NCBI RefSeq assembly: GCF_035978755.1
Contig: NZ_CP108414.1
Span: 8,122,001 to 8,186,000, forward strand
Source: Streptomyces sp. NBC_01298
Lineage (GTDB): Bacteria; Actinomycetota; Actinomycetes; Streptomycetales; Streptomycetaceae
Direction: 5' to 3'
Length of the DNA stretch: 64,000 nt
The position numbers and the translations under genes are program-made. How positions within the stretch are numbered: the first letter of the stretch is position 1; each line of letters begins with the position of its first letter. The notes below the pieces were generated by a model. The model made no database searches and had not been told where the DNA came from. It saw only the letters and a program-made list of their open reading frames with translations. This document shows, piece after piece, positions 52,480 to 62,228 of the stretch.

Positions 52480-54402
52480 TCAGTTCGTGGGCGGGGCGGA
52501 GTGTGCCAGGAGGTGGAGGCGCAGGGCGAGTTGGAGTTCCAGGGAGCGGGCGGGAGCGTTCCAGTCCTCGCCCAGGAGGCGGCGGATCCGGTCGAGGCGC
52601 TGCACGACGGTGTTCACGTGGATGTGCAGCGCCTCCTTGGCCTTGGAGAGGCTCGCCCCGTGGACGTAGTACGCCTGGAGGGTGCGGACCAGCTCGGTGC
52701 CGCGCTGCGCGTCGTAGTCGATGACGGGGCCGAGCACCTGGTCGACGTACCCCCCGACGTCACCGTGGTCCCCGAGCAGCAGGCCGACGAAGCCCAGGTC
52801 CGGCAGGGCGGCCCCGTGGCCGGTGTGGCCCAGCGCGTGCAGGGCCCGCAGGCAGCGCACCGCCTCGGCGTACACGCCTGGCAGTCCGCCCGGGTCGCCG
52901 GCCGGCCCGGCCGAGCCCACGGTGACGGGTGTGCCCAGCGCCTGCCCCAGTTCCGCCGCAAGGGACCGCGCCAGGGGTCCGGGCCGCTCGGCCGGGGCGA
53001 GCAGCACGACGTGGCCCTCGTGCAGCCCGGCCAGGCCGTCGAGGGCGCGGGCGCGGCGCGCCGCCTCCGTCGACAGCCGGGGCCGCTGCGCCGCGTCGCA
53101 GTGGAGCACCAGCAGGGAGTGCGGGCGGGCGAGGTCGACGCCGAGCTTGCGGGCCCGGATCGTCCGGCTGCCGCTGTCGGGGGTGTGCCCCGGGCTCCGC
53201 GGGGTCAGCAGGTCGCTGAGGAGCTCGCCGCGCACCCGGTCCTCGGTGTGGGCCACCGAGCGGCGCAGCAGCAGGAGGAGCGCGGTGACCAGGCCGGTGC
53301 GTTCGAACAGCCGCCGGTCGCTGTCCGACAGCTCGGCCCGGCCCGTCAGGGCGATGCTGCCCAGGAGTTCGTGGCCGGCCAGGACGGCGCAGACCCACAC
53401 CCCGTCGACCGGCACGGCCCGGCCGCCGGAACGGGAGGCCGCCACCCCCTTGGCGGGTGCGCCGATCGGTTCGGTGGCGACCCGGGCCAACTCGGCGCCC
53501 TCGGCGTCGTGCACCACCAGCCCTCCCCGTAGCAGCGCGGCCACTTCCCGGGCCACATCGGTGACGTCCCCGCCGCGCAGGACCAGGTCGGTGAGCCGGT
53601 CGTGGGTCTCGGTGGCCAGCCGGGTGGCCTCGCTGTGGGCCCGGGCGGTCTCGGTGGCGGCGTTCAGCTCGACCAGCGCCGTACGGGTCTCCTCCAGCAG
53701 CCGCGCCCCGTCGATGGCGACGGCGGCGTGGTCGGCCAGTGAGGACAGCAGCGCGACCGCGTCGGGGGTGAAGGCGCGCACCGACCGGTCGGCGGCGTAG
53801 AGCACCCCGATGACGTGCGAGGCGACGCGCAGCGGCACCCCGAGGATGCCCCGCAGCCCCTCTTCGCGCACCCCGGAGTCGATGGTGCTGGTGTGCCGGA
53901 AGCGGTCGTCGGTGCGGTAGTCGGCGCTGGCGTACGGCCGGGCCGTCTGCGCGACGAGACCTCCGAGGCCCTCGCCCATGCCGAGCCGCAACTGCTGGAA
54001 GGCGGCGGAGACGGAGCCGTCGGTGACCCGCATGAACGTATCGCCCGCGACGGGGTCGTTCAGGGTGAGGTAGGCGCAGTCCGTGCCGAGCAGGGTCCGG
54101 GCCCGCCGCACGATGGCCCGTAGCACCGCGTCGAGATCGCGCAGGGCCGCGAGGTCGCCGGCCGTGTCGAACAGGGCGGTGAGTTCCGCCTCGCGCCTGC
54201 GGTGCTGGTCCAGCGTGCGCCGGATGTCGAGGGCGACCCGGGTGGCCTCCTCGACGAGGGCCTGCTCGGCGGCCCCGGCCCCGGCGGTACGGGCCTGCGC
54301 GCCGGGCCGCGCGAAGTGCTCGGCGGGCGCGCCCTGGGCGAGCAGGTCGAGGAGCTGACGCAGCGCGGCCGCGGGCGCGGCGGGATCGTTCACGGGGGCC
54401 AT
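52480..54402 (-). CDS. GAF-domain PucR-type transcriptional regulator
   Basis: A 640-residue regulator. A coiled region (about 35-75) leads to a GAF domain (about 80-235, with LLGTDCAYLTLNDP and ILGVPLRVASHVIGVLYAAD), a second sensor-like region, and a C-terminal PucR/CdaR helix-turn-helix (YYVHGASLSKAKEALHIHVN, then TVVQRLDRIRRLLG). Such proteins activate catabolic genes. The MHS transporter upstream on the same strand is a likely target. The ATG at 54402 was chosen because the helical region begins there. Confidence 0.88.
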   Translation of the reverse strand: MAPVNDPAAPAAALRQLLDLLAQGAPAEHFARPGAQARTAGAGAAEQALVEEATRVALDIRRTLDQHRRREAELTALFDTAGDLAALRDLDAVLRAIVRRARTLLGTDCAYLTLNDPVAGDTFMRVTDGSVSAAFQQLRLGMGEGLGGLVAQTARPYASADYRTDDRFRHTSTIDSGVREEGLRGILGVPLRVASHVIGVLYAADRSVRAFTPDAVALLSSLADHAAVAIDGARLLEETRTALVELNAATETARAHSEATRLATETHDRLTDLVLRGGDVTDVAREVAALLRGGLVVHDAEGAELARVATEPIGAPAKGVAASRSGGRAVPVDGVWVCAVLAGHELLGSIALTGRAELSDSDRRLFERTGLVTALLLLLRRSVAHTEDRVRGELLSDLLTPRSPGHTPDSGSRTIRARKLGVDLARPHSLLVLHCDAAQRPRLSTEAARRARALDGLAGLHEGHVVLLAPAERPGPLARSLAAELGQALGTPVTVGSAGPAGDPGGLPGVYAEAVRCLRALHALGHTGHGAALPDLGFVGLLLGDHGDVGGYVDQVLGPVIDYDAQRGTELVRTLQAYYVHGASLSKAKEALHIHVNTVVQRLDRIRRLLGEDWNAPARSLELQLALRLHLLAHSAPPTN

Positions 54403-54493
54403 GCTGGCAGCCCTTCGCTCCGGGGTGGCGAGCGGGTCCGCCCGCCGGACCGGAGGCACCGGTCACGGCGGGCGGCCCGGTGGTCGGTCGGGC

Positions 54494-55891
54494 TCAGGCG
54501 GAATCGGAGGCCGCGGCGACGTACCCGTTCCCCGCGGCCGGCGCGCTTGCTCTCTCCATCCCTGCCGCTCCCTTCGGGACGGACAGGTCGCGGCCCCGGG
54601 TCTCGCGGGCGAGGAGGACGGTCAGGGTGGTGACGAGGGCGGCACCGGACAGGTAGATGGAGACCGGCACGGAGGAGCCGTAGTCCTTCAGGAGCTCGAC
54701 CGCGATGATCGGGGCCAGGGCCCCCGCGACGATCGAGGCGAGCTGGGAGCCCATCGAGGCGCCCGAGTAGCGGACCTTGGTGTCGAACATCTCCGAGATG
54801 AAGGCGGCCTGCGGCCCGTACATGGCCCCGTGCAGCAGCAGTCCGGCGGTGACGGCGAGGGTGATCACGCCGAACGACTTCGAGTCCACCAGCGCGAAGA
54901 ACGCGAACGCCCACACCGCCATGCCGACCGAACCGATCAGCGTCACCGGCCGGCGCCCGATCCGGTCCGACAGCGCGCCCCAGGCCGGGATGGTCAGGAA
55001 GTGGACGGCCGAGCCGATCAGGAGCGCGTTCAGCGCGGTGGTCTTGGGGAGCCCGAGGTGGGTGGTGACGTAGACGAGGAGGAAGGAGGTGAGCACGTAG
55101 TACGAGATGTTCTCGCCGAAGCGGGTGCCGATGGCGGTCAGCACCTGCCGCCAGTCCTTGCGGAACACCTGGACCACGGGGGCCTTCTCCTCCTCGGCCC
55201 GCCCCGAGGCCGCGGCCGCGGCCTGCGCCGCGAGGAAGACGGGCGACTCGGACACGGAGAGGCGGATCCACAGCCCGACCATCACGAGGACCCCGGAGAG
55301 CAGGAACGGGATCCGCCAGCCCCAGGAGAGGAACGCCGCATCGGACTGCACGGCGGCGAGCAGCGCCAGCACCCCGGTGGCGAGCAGGTTCCCCCCGGGA
55401 GCGCCGGACTGCGGCCAGGAGGCCCAGAACCCGCGGTGCTCGGCCCCGCCGTGCTCGGACACGATCAGCACGGCCCCGCCCCACTCGCCGCCCAGCGCGA
55501 ACCCCTGCACCAGGCGCAGCGCGGTCAGCAGGATCGGAGCTCCGACCCCGATGCTCGCGTGGGTGGGCAGCAGCCCCATCGCGAAGGTCGCCCCGCCCAT
55601 CATCAGCAGACTCAGCACCAGCAGCTTCTTGCGCCCGACCTTGTCCCCGAAATGCCCGAAGACGACCCCGCCCAACGGCCGGGCGAGGAACCCGATGGCG
55701 TAGGTGAGGAAGGCGATCAGCGTGCCCGTGAGCGGATCCGCGGTGGGGAAGAACAGCTTGTTGAAGACCAGGGCGGCGGCGGTCCCGTAGAGGAAGAAGT
55801 CGTACCACTCGATCGTGGTCCCGATGAGGCTGGCGGCGACGATCCGTCTGATGCCGGACGAAGCCTTCGGGTCGGCTGAGGTGGAGGCCAT
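54494..55891 (-). CDS. MHS-family MFS metabolite:proton symporter
   Basis: A 465-residue transporter with 12 helices. The start IRRIVAASLIGTTIEWYDFFLYG, the motif GHFGDKVGRKKLLVLSLLMMG, and LRLVQGFALGGEWGGAVL identify the metabolite:H+ symporter (shikimate/alpha-ketoglutarate/proline permease) group. It imports an organic acid or zwitterion with protons. The substrate cannot be told. It lies 91 bases upstream of the PucR-type regulator on the same strand. Confidence 0.93.
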   Translation of the reverse strand: MASTSADPKASSGIRRIVAASLIGTTIEWYDFFLYGTAAALVFNKLFFPTADPLTGTLIAFLTYAIGFLARPLGGVVFGHFGDKVGRKKLLVLSLLMMGGATFAMGLLPTHASIGVGAPILLTALRLVQGFALGGEWGGAVLIVSEHGGAEHRGFWASWPQSGAPGGNLLATGVLALLAAVQSDAAFLSWGWRIPFLLSGVLVMVGLWIRLSVSESPVFLAAQAAAAASGRAEEEKAPVVQVFRKDWRQVLTAIGTRFGENISYYVLTSFLLVYVTTHLGLPKTTALNALLIGSAVHFLTIPAWGALSDRIGRRPVTLIGSVGMAVWAFAFFALVDSKSFGVITLAVTAGLLLHGAMYGPQAAFISEMFDTKVRYSGASMGSQLASIVAGALAPIIAVELLKDYGSSVPVSIYLSGAALVTTLTVLLARETRGRDLSVPKGAAGMERASAPAAGNGYVAAASDSA

Positions 55892-56112
55892 GTGAACCAC
55901 TTCCAGGGTGTCTGCGGGGACGTCGGGTGTGGCCACAACGTAGAAGTCCCCAGCTCACCGGCATATGTGGTCCGCCATCACAATCGGGCCACGACTGATG
56001 TGCGCACGCACCACACACCCCGGACTGCTGCCCCGCAGCCCCTCCGGAACAGGGTCGTGAAGCCCTGTCGGAATTGCAGAGTTAGAGCTCCTTTGGGTGG
56101 GCGGTGCTGACT

Positions 56113-56189
56113 CCCGTGCTGGTTTGGTGCTGACCCGAAACCCCACGGCAGCACCCCTCGCCACGCGTCCCGTGCTGGTTCGGTGCTGG
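56113..56189. repeat. 21-base direct repeat, 19 of 21 identical
   Basis: CCCGTGCTGGTTTGGTGCTGA and CCCGTGCTGGTTCGGTGCTGG start 56 bases apart in the degenerate stretch. Spacing and form recall arm-type integrase sites, but this is a guess. Confidence 0.45.
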
Positions 56190-56619
56190 TTACGCTGCGT
56201 TGAGCGCGACTTGAATGTGGTCCAGGCGGGGCAAAGCGAAAGGGCGGGGAATGAGCCTGAGTTCCGCCCTTCGGGCCCGTTTCGCACTGGGCGTTGGCCG
56301 GCACGCCGCGGTGACGGAATCCGAGTGTGCGACCCACCCCGGCATGCTGTAGGCAGTGGGCCGGGTCCATGTCCCGCACGCCCCGCCAGCTCGCCGACTG
56401 GACCAAGGCTGTGGTCGTCCTACCGCCAAGGTGCCTGGGCGCGCTGTGCCTGTTGTTGTGTGGAGGTGGCGTCTGCGCGTGCCACTGACAGGAGATGGGG
56501 GAGCCGCTCGGCCGCTTGTGTGTTCCACCAGCAGTGGGCGTCGGGCGAGAACGCGGCCTTGGGGACGTTGTCGCTGGCTTTCTGGTAAACGGCGGGCGGC
56601 CGGGGCGCTGCTCAAGCGG

Positions 56620-56950
56620 GCGGTCTGGACCGAAGCAACCAAGAATCCGATCCCTTCATCTTCACAGGGAACTCCAACGGGCCCCGGCAAGTGGCGCTAC
56701 GGACTCGGCCTCGTCGAGTCCGGCGGGTTCATCAGTGGAGTGGTCAGCTTCGCTGGCTACGAGCCCATCACCATGTACTCGACCAGCTCCAGACGGCGAT
56801 CGAGGTGGTGTCCACCAAGAACCCCCAACGGCATCACGCCGTCCCGATGTTCCAGGCCCTGGCCATGGCGGTCTACGGCACCGACCTCGGCTTCGGCCTC
56901 ACACCCGAGCAGGCACTCGCGCCCGAGTTCACAGGAGCGGCGAGATGGCC
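56620..56950 (+). pseudogene. frameshifted remnant of an unknown gene
   Basis: One frame reads GPGKWRYGLGLVESGGFISG, then VVSFAGYEPI, up to about 56770. From there another frame reads LDQLQTAIEVVSTKNPQRHH, then AVPMFQALAMAVYGTDLGFG and LTPEQALAPEF. Both look like real protein and together suggest one gene broken by a frameshift near 56770. Start and end are not clear and the family is not recognised. Confidence 0.35.
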
Positions 56951-57553
56951 GGACACCCGGCGCGGAGAGCAGCCCCGGCAAGGCGCGGCCGTCGGCGACA
57001 GACGGACACCTCCTGAGACTGAACGATCACCTCAGTGGCCACCGACGGTCGGCCACACATGGCCACGTTCTTACTGGTCGTCAGTGATCGGGCTGGCGCG
57101 CCGTGCAGTGGAAATCGGCGATCCGACCACCTTCCGTCTGCGGCCCGATGCCATCCGCCCGGTGACCGACTTGGCCTCTTAGTTGATGAGTTCGCCTGCC
57201 TCGGTGTACCCGAGGCGGCCTCGGCCACCGTCTCCGCCATGCCCGTCGACTTCCGGCGCTCGTGGCCGCAGCCTCAGGACAAGCATGGTCACCAGACCCT
57301 CCGAGGTCTTCGGATTCTCCGCCAGCTTGACCCACGGCAAGCCAACTATCCACGCACCAATGCGCTCCTACCTCGACGCGCTGGACACCGCCCCGTGCGG
57401 GCCACCCGGAACGGCTGCCTCGCGGCGGGCCAGGCCGCCGATGGCGGGACATGGCCGGACGCAACTGACGGAGCACCTTGCCGGTGACCGACACTTTCCA
57501 GTACGAGCCGTCACGGAACGGCAGTTGAGCCGACGGAAGAAGAGGATCGCACC

Positions 57554-58966
57554 ATGGTCGAGCAGGACGATCGATTCGATGTCGTCGTACTCGGAGCCGG
57601 GCCCGGGGGCTATGTCGCCGCCGTCCGTGCCGCCCAACTGGGCAAGCGTGTAGCCGTCGTGGAGGAGAGGTACTGGGGAGGTGTCTGCCTGAACGTGGGC
57701 TGCATCCCGACCAAGGCCCTGCTGCGCAACGCGGAACTGGCCCACATCTTCACCCATGAGGCGAAGACCTTCGGCATCAAGGTCGAGGGAGAGGTCACCT
57801 TCGACTACGGCGAGGCCTTCCGGCGCAGCCGCACGGTCGCCGACGGCCGGGTCAAGGGGGTCCACTACCTGATGAAGAAGAACAAGATCACCGAGGTGGA
57901 CGGCCGCGGCACCTTCCTCGACCCGCACACCCTCCAGGTCACCGGTTACGACGGCAACACCCGCACGATCGGGTTCGACCAGTGCATCATCGCCACCGGC
58001 GCGACCCCCAAATTGCTGCCCGGCACCAAGCGCAGCGCGCGCGTGGTGACCTTCGAGGAGCAGATTCTCGCTGATGACCTCCCGCAGTCCATCGTCATCG
58101 CCGGGGCGGGTGCCATCGGCATCGAGTTCGCCTACGTACTGCACGCCTATGGTGTGAAGGTCACGATCGTCGAGTTCCTGGACCGTGTCGCCCCGCTGGA
58201 AGACGCCGAGGTGTCCGCCGAACTCGCCCGCCAGTACCGAAGGCTGGGCATCGAGGTCCTCACCTCCACTCGGGTCGACGCCATCGACGAGTCCGGGCAC
58301 CAGGTCCGCGTCTCCGTCACCGGGAAGGACGGCACCCCGAAGGTCCTGGAGGCCGACAAGGTCCTCCAGGCGATCGGCTTCGCGCCGAACGTCACCGGGT
58401 ACGGCCTGGAGCAGACGGGCGTGCGCGTAACCGACCGCGGCGCGATCGAGGTCGACGGCCGCTGCCGCACCTCCGTCCCGCACATCTACGCCATCGGTGA
58501 CGTGACCGCGAAGCTCATGCTCGCCCACACCGCCGAGGCCATGGGGGTGATCGCGGCCGAGACGATCGCCGATGCCGAGACCATGGAACTCGACTACGCG
58601 ATGATCCCCCGCGCCACCTACTGCCAGCCGCAGATCGCGAGCTTCGGCTACACCGAGGCCCAGGCCCGTGAGCTCGGCTACGACGTCAAGGTCGCCAAGT
58701 TCCCCTTCACCGCCAACGGCAAGTCCCAGGGCCTCGGCGACACCACCGGATTCGTGAAGCTGATCAGCGATGCCAAGTACGGCGAGCTGATCGGCGGCCA
58801 CCTCATCGGCCCCGACGTCACCGAACTGCTTCCCGAACTGACTCTGGCCCAGCAATGGGATCTCACCGTCCACGAGGTGGCCCGCAACGTCCACGCCCAC
58901 CCGACCCTGGGCGAGGCCGTCAAGGAGGCCGTGCACGGCCTGGCCGGCCACATGATCAACATGTGA
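57554..58966 (+). CDS. lpdA: dihydrolipoyl dehydrogenase
   Basis: A 470-residue flavoprotein disulfide reductase: FAD motif [20 protein letters not shown], redox-active disulfide in [19 protein letters not shown] motif [24 protein letters not shown] ribityl motif [11 protein letters not shown] and the catalytic His in [11 protein letters not shown]. It reoxidises lipoamide in 2-oxoacid dehydrogenase complexes. No E1 or E2 gene is near, so it is a stand-alone E3. GGAAGAAGAGGA lies upstream of the ATG. Confidence 0.95.
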   Translation: MVEQDDRFDVVVLGAGPGGYVAAVRAAQLGKRVAVVEERYWGGVCLNVGCIPTKALLRNAELAHIFTHEAKTFGIKVEGEVTFDYGEAFRRSRTVADGRVKGVHYLMKKNKITEVDGRGTFLDPHTLQVTGYDGNTRTIGFDQCIIATGATPKLLPGTKRSARVVTFEEQILADDLPQSIVIAGAGAIGIEFAYVLHAYGVKVTIVEFLDRVAPLEDAEVSAELARQYRRLGIEVLTSTRVDAIDESGHQVRVSVTGKDGTPKVLEADKVLQAIGFAPNVTGYGLEQTGVRVTDRGAIEVDGRCRTSVPHIYAIGDVTAKLMLAHTAEAMGVIAAETIADAETMELDYAMIPRATYCQPQIASFGYTEAQARELGYDVKVAKFPFTANGKSQGLGDTTGFVKLISDAKYGELIGGHLIGPDVTELLPELTLAQQWDLTVHEVARNVHAHPTLGEAVKEAVHGLAGHMINM

Positions 58967-58971
58967 GCCTC

Positions 58972-59016
58972 CCGCAGCGTGCCGGTACGGCAGACGGCCG
59001 CACCGGCACGCTGCGG
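58972..59016 (+). terminator. strong terminator after lpdA
   Basis: CCGCAGCGTGCCGGT pairs perfectly over 15 bases with ACCGGCACGCTGCGG around a 15-base loop, starting 6 bases after the lpdA stop. Confidence 0.8.
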
Positions 59017-59134
59017 CCATGGCTGTTGCTCACCGGGAAGAGGATCGGACGGGATGACGTAGGTGTCCGTGGACCCGAACTCCCCGCCCAGCGCGGTGAT
59101 GCTGCGGTTCGTCTCCTCGGTGATTGGGCCTGCT

Positions 59135-59494
59135 TCAGCTCGTGGGGGTCGTCCAGGCTGCTTCGGCGTCCTGTGCGGTGGGGTGGGTGGGGAAGACGTG
59201 CTGGAGGCCGACGATGCGGAAGATGCGGCTGACGCGCTCGGGGACCGCGGCCAGGGCGATGTGGGCGTGGGCCGCGATGGCGTGGTTGCGGGCGGCGATG
59301 ATCATGGTGATGCCGCTGGAGTCGCAGAAGGTGAGGCCGCCCAGGTCCAGGACGAGTTGCTGGCCGGTGTTCAGGTCGAGTCCGGTCAGGGCTGCGCGGA
59401 CGTCGGGGGCGGTGTGATGGTCGAGTTCGCCCGCGAGCTCGATGACCGCTCCGGCGGTGGTGATGCGCGTGTTCACGGACAGCTGCTGGGTCAC
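59135..59494 (-). CDS. STAS-domain anti-sigma factor antagonist (RsbV-like)
   Basis: A 119-residue STAS protein: VIELAGELDHHTAPDVRAAL, QLVLDLGGLTFCDSSGITMI with the phosphorylatable Ser, and IFRIVGLQHVFPTH. In its dephosphorylated form it would bind an RsbW-like kinase and free a sigma factor. The start is GTG 59494, which overlaps the stop of the phosphatase gene. It is the last gene of an operon with rsbP- and rsbQ-like genes. Confidence 0.92.
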   Translation of the reverse strand: MTQQLSVNTRITTAGAVIELAGELDHHTAPDVRAALTGLDLNTGQQLVLDLGGLTFCDSSGITMIIAARNHAIAAHAHIALAAVPERVSRIFRIVGLQHVFPTHPTAQDAEAAWTTPTS

Positions 59495-60762
59495 TGGTGC
59501 TCCTCACTGGGGGTCGGGGGCACGTGGATGGCCAGGACCGCGGCGTCGTCGTCGACTCCGGTGCCGAAGGTGTCGAGCAGGTCGGTGACCGCCCCGATCG
59601 CGTGTGAAGCGGTGGTCGGCGCGAGAGCGCGGGTGAAGTCGAGGAGCGCGTCGTCGCCGTAGCGGCCGTCGCCCGTTGCTCCGGGTGCATGGGCCTCGGT
59701 GAGGCCGTCGGTGTACAGGAGCAGCGTGTCGCCGGCGGTGAGGTGGAGGGTGGTGGTGGCGATGTGGGCGTCGGGCAGGACTCCGATGAGCTGGCCGCCG
59801 GGGGTGGGCAGGTAGTGGGCGGTGCCGTCGGCACGCATGAGCACGGTCGGGGGGTGGCCGCCGCTGGCCAGGGTGACGCGGAAGCCGCCCTGTACGGGGT
59901 CGGGGGTGAGGAGGCCGAAGACGACGGTGCAGTAGCGGGGGTCGGTGCCGTTGTACTCGTGGTTCAGGACGGTGTTGAGGTTGGCCAGGACGGCGGCCGG
60001 GGCCGGGTCGTAGACGGCGGCCGCGCGCAGGGTGTAGCGGGCCAGGGAGGTGACAGCGGCGGCGGCGGCGCCTTTGCCGCATACGTCACCCAGGAAGAAC
60101 CCCCAGGTGCCGGCGGCGAGGGGGAACAGGTCGTAGAAGTCGCCGCCGACTTCGTCGGGGGAGGCGATGTGGTAATGCGCGGCCACGTCGAGTCCGGGGA
60201 CGTTGGCCAGCGTCGGGGGTAGCAGGGTGCGTTGCAACGTGGCGTTGAGCCGCTGCAGGCGTTCGCGCTCGCGCTCCGATTCCTGGCGGGCGCGCAGGAG
60301 TTCGGTCTCGTAGGCGCGGCGGTCGCGGGCGTCGAAGACGGTGGTGCGGATCAGGAGGGGCTGGCCGTCGCTGCCCGTCTTGACGGTGGAGGTGACCAGG
60401 ACGGGCAGGCGGGTGCCCGTGGCGGTCTTCAGTTCCAGGGCGATGCCGCTGATCTCGCCCTGCATGCGCAGCAGCGGCGCGAAGTGCGTCTCGTGGTAGA
60501 GGCGGCCGCCGACGGTCAGGAGATCGGAGAAGTTCTTCCGTCCGACGAGGTCGCCGCTCTGGTAACCGAGCCAGTCGAGCAGGGTGGTGTTGACCTTGGC
60601 GATCCGGCCGTCGAGCAGGGTGGAGAGGTAGCCGCACGGCGCGTGCTCGTACAGGTCCTCGGCGCTGTCCTCCAGCAGGGCGGAGAACACAGCCCGCTCA
60701 CCGCCCGGTGCCTGTTCCCTTTCGGGGGTGGCGTCTTCGCCCTCGCTGGTCTCGCACATCAT
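59491..60762 (-). CDS. rsbP: PAS-PP2C phosphatase, RsbP-like
   Basis: A 423-residue protein. A PAS domain at about 35-150 (EHAPCGYLSTLLDGRIAKVN, then GYQSGDLVGRKNFSDLL) is followed by a coiled linker (RARQESERERERLQRLNATLQR) and a SpoIIE/PP2C phosphatase (residues about 185-420) with ASPDEVGGDFYDLFPL, FLGDVCGKGAAAAAV and DDDAAVLAIHV; the Asp residues bind the metals. It should dephosphorylate the STAS protein encoded downstream. ATGA overlaps couple it to both neighbours. The PAS-PP2C order and the RsbQ neighbour match Bacillus RsbP of the energy-stress pathway. Confidence 0.88.
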   Translation of the reverse strand: MMCETSEGEDATPEREQAPGGERAVFSALLEDSAEDLYEHAPCGYLSTLLDGRIAKVNTTLLDWLGYQSGDLVGRKNFSDLLTVGGRLYHETHFAPLLRMQGEISGIALELKTATGTRLPVLVTSTVKTGSDGQPLLIRTTVFDARDRRAYETELLRARQESERERERLQRLNATLQRTLLPPTLANVPGLDVAAHYHIASPDEVGGDFYDLFPLAAGTWGFFLGDVCGKGAAAAAVTSLARYTLRAAAVYDPAPAAVLANLNTVLNHEYNGTDPRYCTVVFGLLTPDPVQGGFRVTLASGGHPPTVLMRADGTAHYLPTPGGQLIGVLPDAHIATTTLHLTAGDTLLLYTDGLTEAHAPGATGDGRYGDDALLDFTRALAPTTASHAIGAVTDLLDTFGTGVDDDAAVLAIHVPPTPSEEHQ

Positions 60763-61568
60763 CGGGCGCCACCGGCGAACGCGGCGATCGCCGCTGCGGT
60801 CTCCTCGGGGGCGGCGAGCTGGGGACAGTGCCCGGTGGCGTTCAGGGTGACCAGTCGGCTGCCGGGAATCTGGGCCTGGACGAACGGGCCGACCTCCGGG
60901 GGTGCGATCGCGTCGCTGGAGCACTGGGCCACCAGCGTGGGCACCGTCACCTTGGCGAGGTCGGCGCGGTTGTCCGACAGGAACGTCACCCGGGCGAAGA
61001 CCCGCGCGATCTCCGGATCGGCCCGGCAGAAGCTGTTGGTCAGCTCCTCACCCAGCTCCGGACGCTCCGGATTGCCCATGATCACCGGAGCCATCGCACC
61101 GGACCAGCCGAGATAGTTCGCGTCGAGGGACTCCAGCAGCTCATCGATGTCCTCGGCGCTGAACCCGCCCCGATAGCCCGCGCCCGGATCGTCGATGAAA
61201 CAGGGGGAGGGGGCGAGCAGTACCAGGCCGGCGAAAGCGTCGGGTTCCCGTGCCGCGGCGAGCACGCCCATCATGGCGCTCACCGAGTGCCCCACGAAGA
61301 GCACGGGGCCGAGTGCCAGGTCCCGGCAGATCTCCAGCACGTCGTCGACGTAGCCGTCGAGGGTTGAATACCGCTCGGGAGTCCACGAGGAATGGTCTGA
61401 GCGGCCCGACCCGACGTGATCGAAGACGATCACGGTGAAGTCACGCTCCAGAACCGGCATCACCAGACGCCACATGTTCTGATCGCACCCGAAACCGTGC
61501 GCCAGCACCACCACTGGCCCGTCAGGCCGTCCTGTCACCCTGACGTGGTTCCTGCTCCGCACATCCAT
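60759..61568 (-). CDS. rsbQ: RsbQ-like alpha/beta hydrolase, phosphatase partner
   Basis: A 269-residue alpha/beta hydrolase closely resembling Bacillus RsbQ throughout: SRNHVRVTG, HGFGCDQNMW, VFDHVGSGRSD, RYSTLDGYVDDVLEIC, FVGHSVSAMMG, GPSPCFIDDP-like (APSPCFIDDP), YLGWSGAMAP and TGHCPQL. The triad is S95, D219 and H247. RsbQ is needed for RsbP to sense energy stress, and the same fold makes strigolactone and karrikin receptors. I chose ATG 61568 because the family begins shortly before SRNHV; an ATG three codons upstream is possible. Confidence 0.9.
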   Translation of the reverse strand: MDVRSRNHVRVTGRPDGPVVVLAHGFGCDQNMWRLVMPVLERDFTVIVFDHVGSGRSDHSSWTPERYSTLDGYVDDVLEICRDLALGPVLFVGHSVSAMMGVLAAAREPDAFAGLVLLAPSPCFIDDPGAGYRGGFSAEDIDELLESLDANYLGWSGAMAPVIMGNPERPELGEELTNSFCRADPEIARVFARVTFLSDNRADLAKVTVPTLVAQCSSDAIAPPEVGPFVQAQIPGSRLVTLNATGHCPQLAAPEETAAAIAAFAGGAR

Positions 61569-61815
61569 GCCCCACATCCTCGCAGACCACTACGAGCGGT
61601 CGCGGCCCTTGAACGATCACCGGGGGAGGGCTCCTGCCCGTGCCCGCTCCTACTCGGGATCCGCAGATGCGCCCGGACGAGTTGCGCGGTGAGGGCGGTG
61701 GTCACCCGCGGTTTGGTGATCGGGACGGGGCGTGCTTGTCGTCGGTAAAAGAAACCGTCCCAAGCGGGGATTTATCGCGCGGCAGGGGAAGGCGAGAGGC
61801 GTGAGAGGAGCTGTG

Positions 61816-62190
61816 ATGACAGGACCACTGGAGGCTGGACTCAGGAGCGTGGATGCCCGGCAAATCGTCCGGGAGGCTCTCGCCGGGCGTGGGGTGGGCC
61901 AGCGTGCGCTTGACGACGTGCTGACGGTGGTCGCGGAGCTCGTGACCAATGCGTTCCGGCACGCGGGCGGTGTGACCGGCTTCCGCGTCCGCCCTCTTCC
62001 CGATGCTGTGGCGATCGAGGTCTCCGATGCGTCATCGGTTCTGCCCCGCTCGCCGGGGACACCAGTCTCGGCGCCGGGCGGGTTCGGCTGGCTCCTGGTC
62101 ACCAAGCTCGCGCGCCGTACGGAGATCCGGTCCGGTCGCGATGGGAAGACGATCACCGCCTACCTCCCCCTCGCCGCTCCGGCCACATGA
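61816..62190 (+). CDS. RsbW-like HATPase (anti-sigma/serine kinase family)
   Basis: A 124-residue protein with an HATPase_c_2 fold: VVAELVTNAFRHAGG is the N-box, AIEVSDAS the G1 region and GGFGWLLVTKLARRTE the late helix. Such Streptomyces proteins are anti-sigma kinases or relatives that bind STAS partners. GAGAGGAG precedes the ATG at 61816. It stands between the RsbQ operon and another STAS gene, on the opposite strand to both. The 238 bases upstream hold no further gene. Confidence 0.88.
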   Translation: MTGPLEAGLRSVDARQIVREALAGRGVGQRALDDVLTVVAELVTNAFRHAGGVTGFRVRPLPDAVAIEVSDASSVLPRSPGTPVSAPGGFGWLLVTKLARRTEIRSGRDGKTITAYLPLAAPAT

Positions 62191-62228
62191 CCCGCGAAGT
62201 CTCCGCCGGCCCTGCGTGGCGCCGGCCG

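Larger units (their letters stand above)
55892..57553. other. 1.66 kb stretch without an intact gene; GC lower than neighbours
   Basis: No frame here has sustained GC-rich third positions with recognisable protein. It holds a near-exact direct repeat (56113-56133 and 56169-56189), a possible frameshifted gene at 56620-56950, and the upstream region of the dihydrolipoamide dehydrogenase. The composition and broken frames suggest the scar of an inserted element, but no transposase, integrase or tRNA could be read. Confidence 0.5.

Noticed and set aside
56036..56110. A tRNA or attachment-site fragment beside the degenerate stretch
   Set aside because: The sequence cannot be folded into an acceptor stem and T-loop with the conserved bases; no tRNA was found anywhere in the window.
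57368..59020. A 550-codon reverse frame over lpdA
   Set aside because: It is complementary to an unmistakable dihydrolipoyl dehydrogenase and shows no domain of its own.
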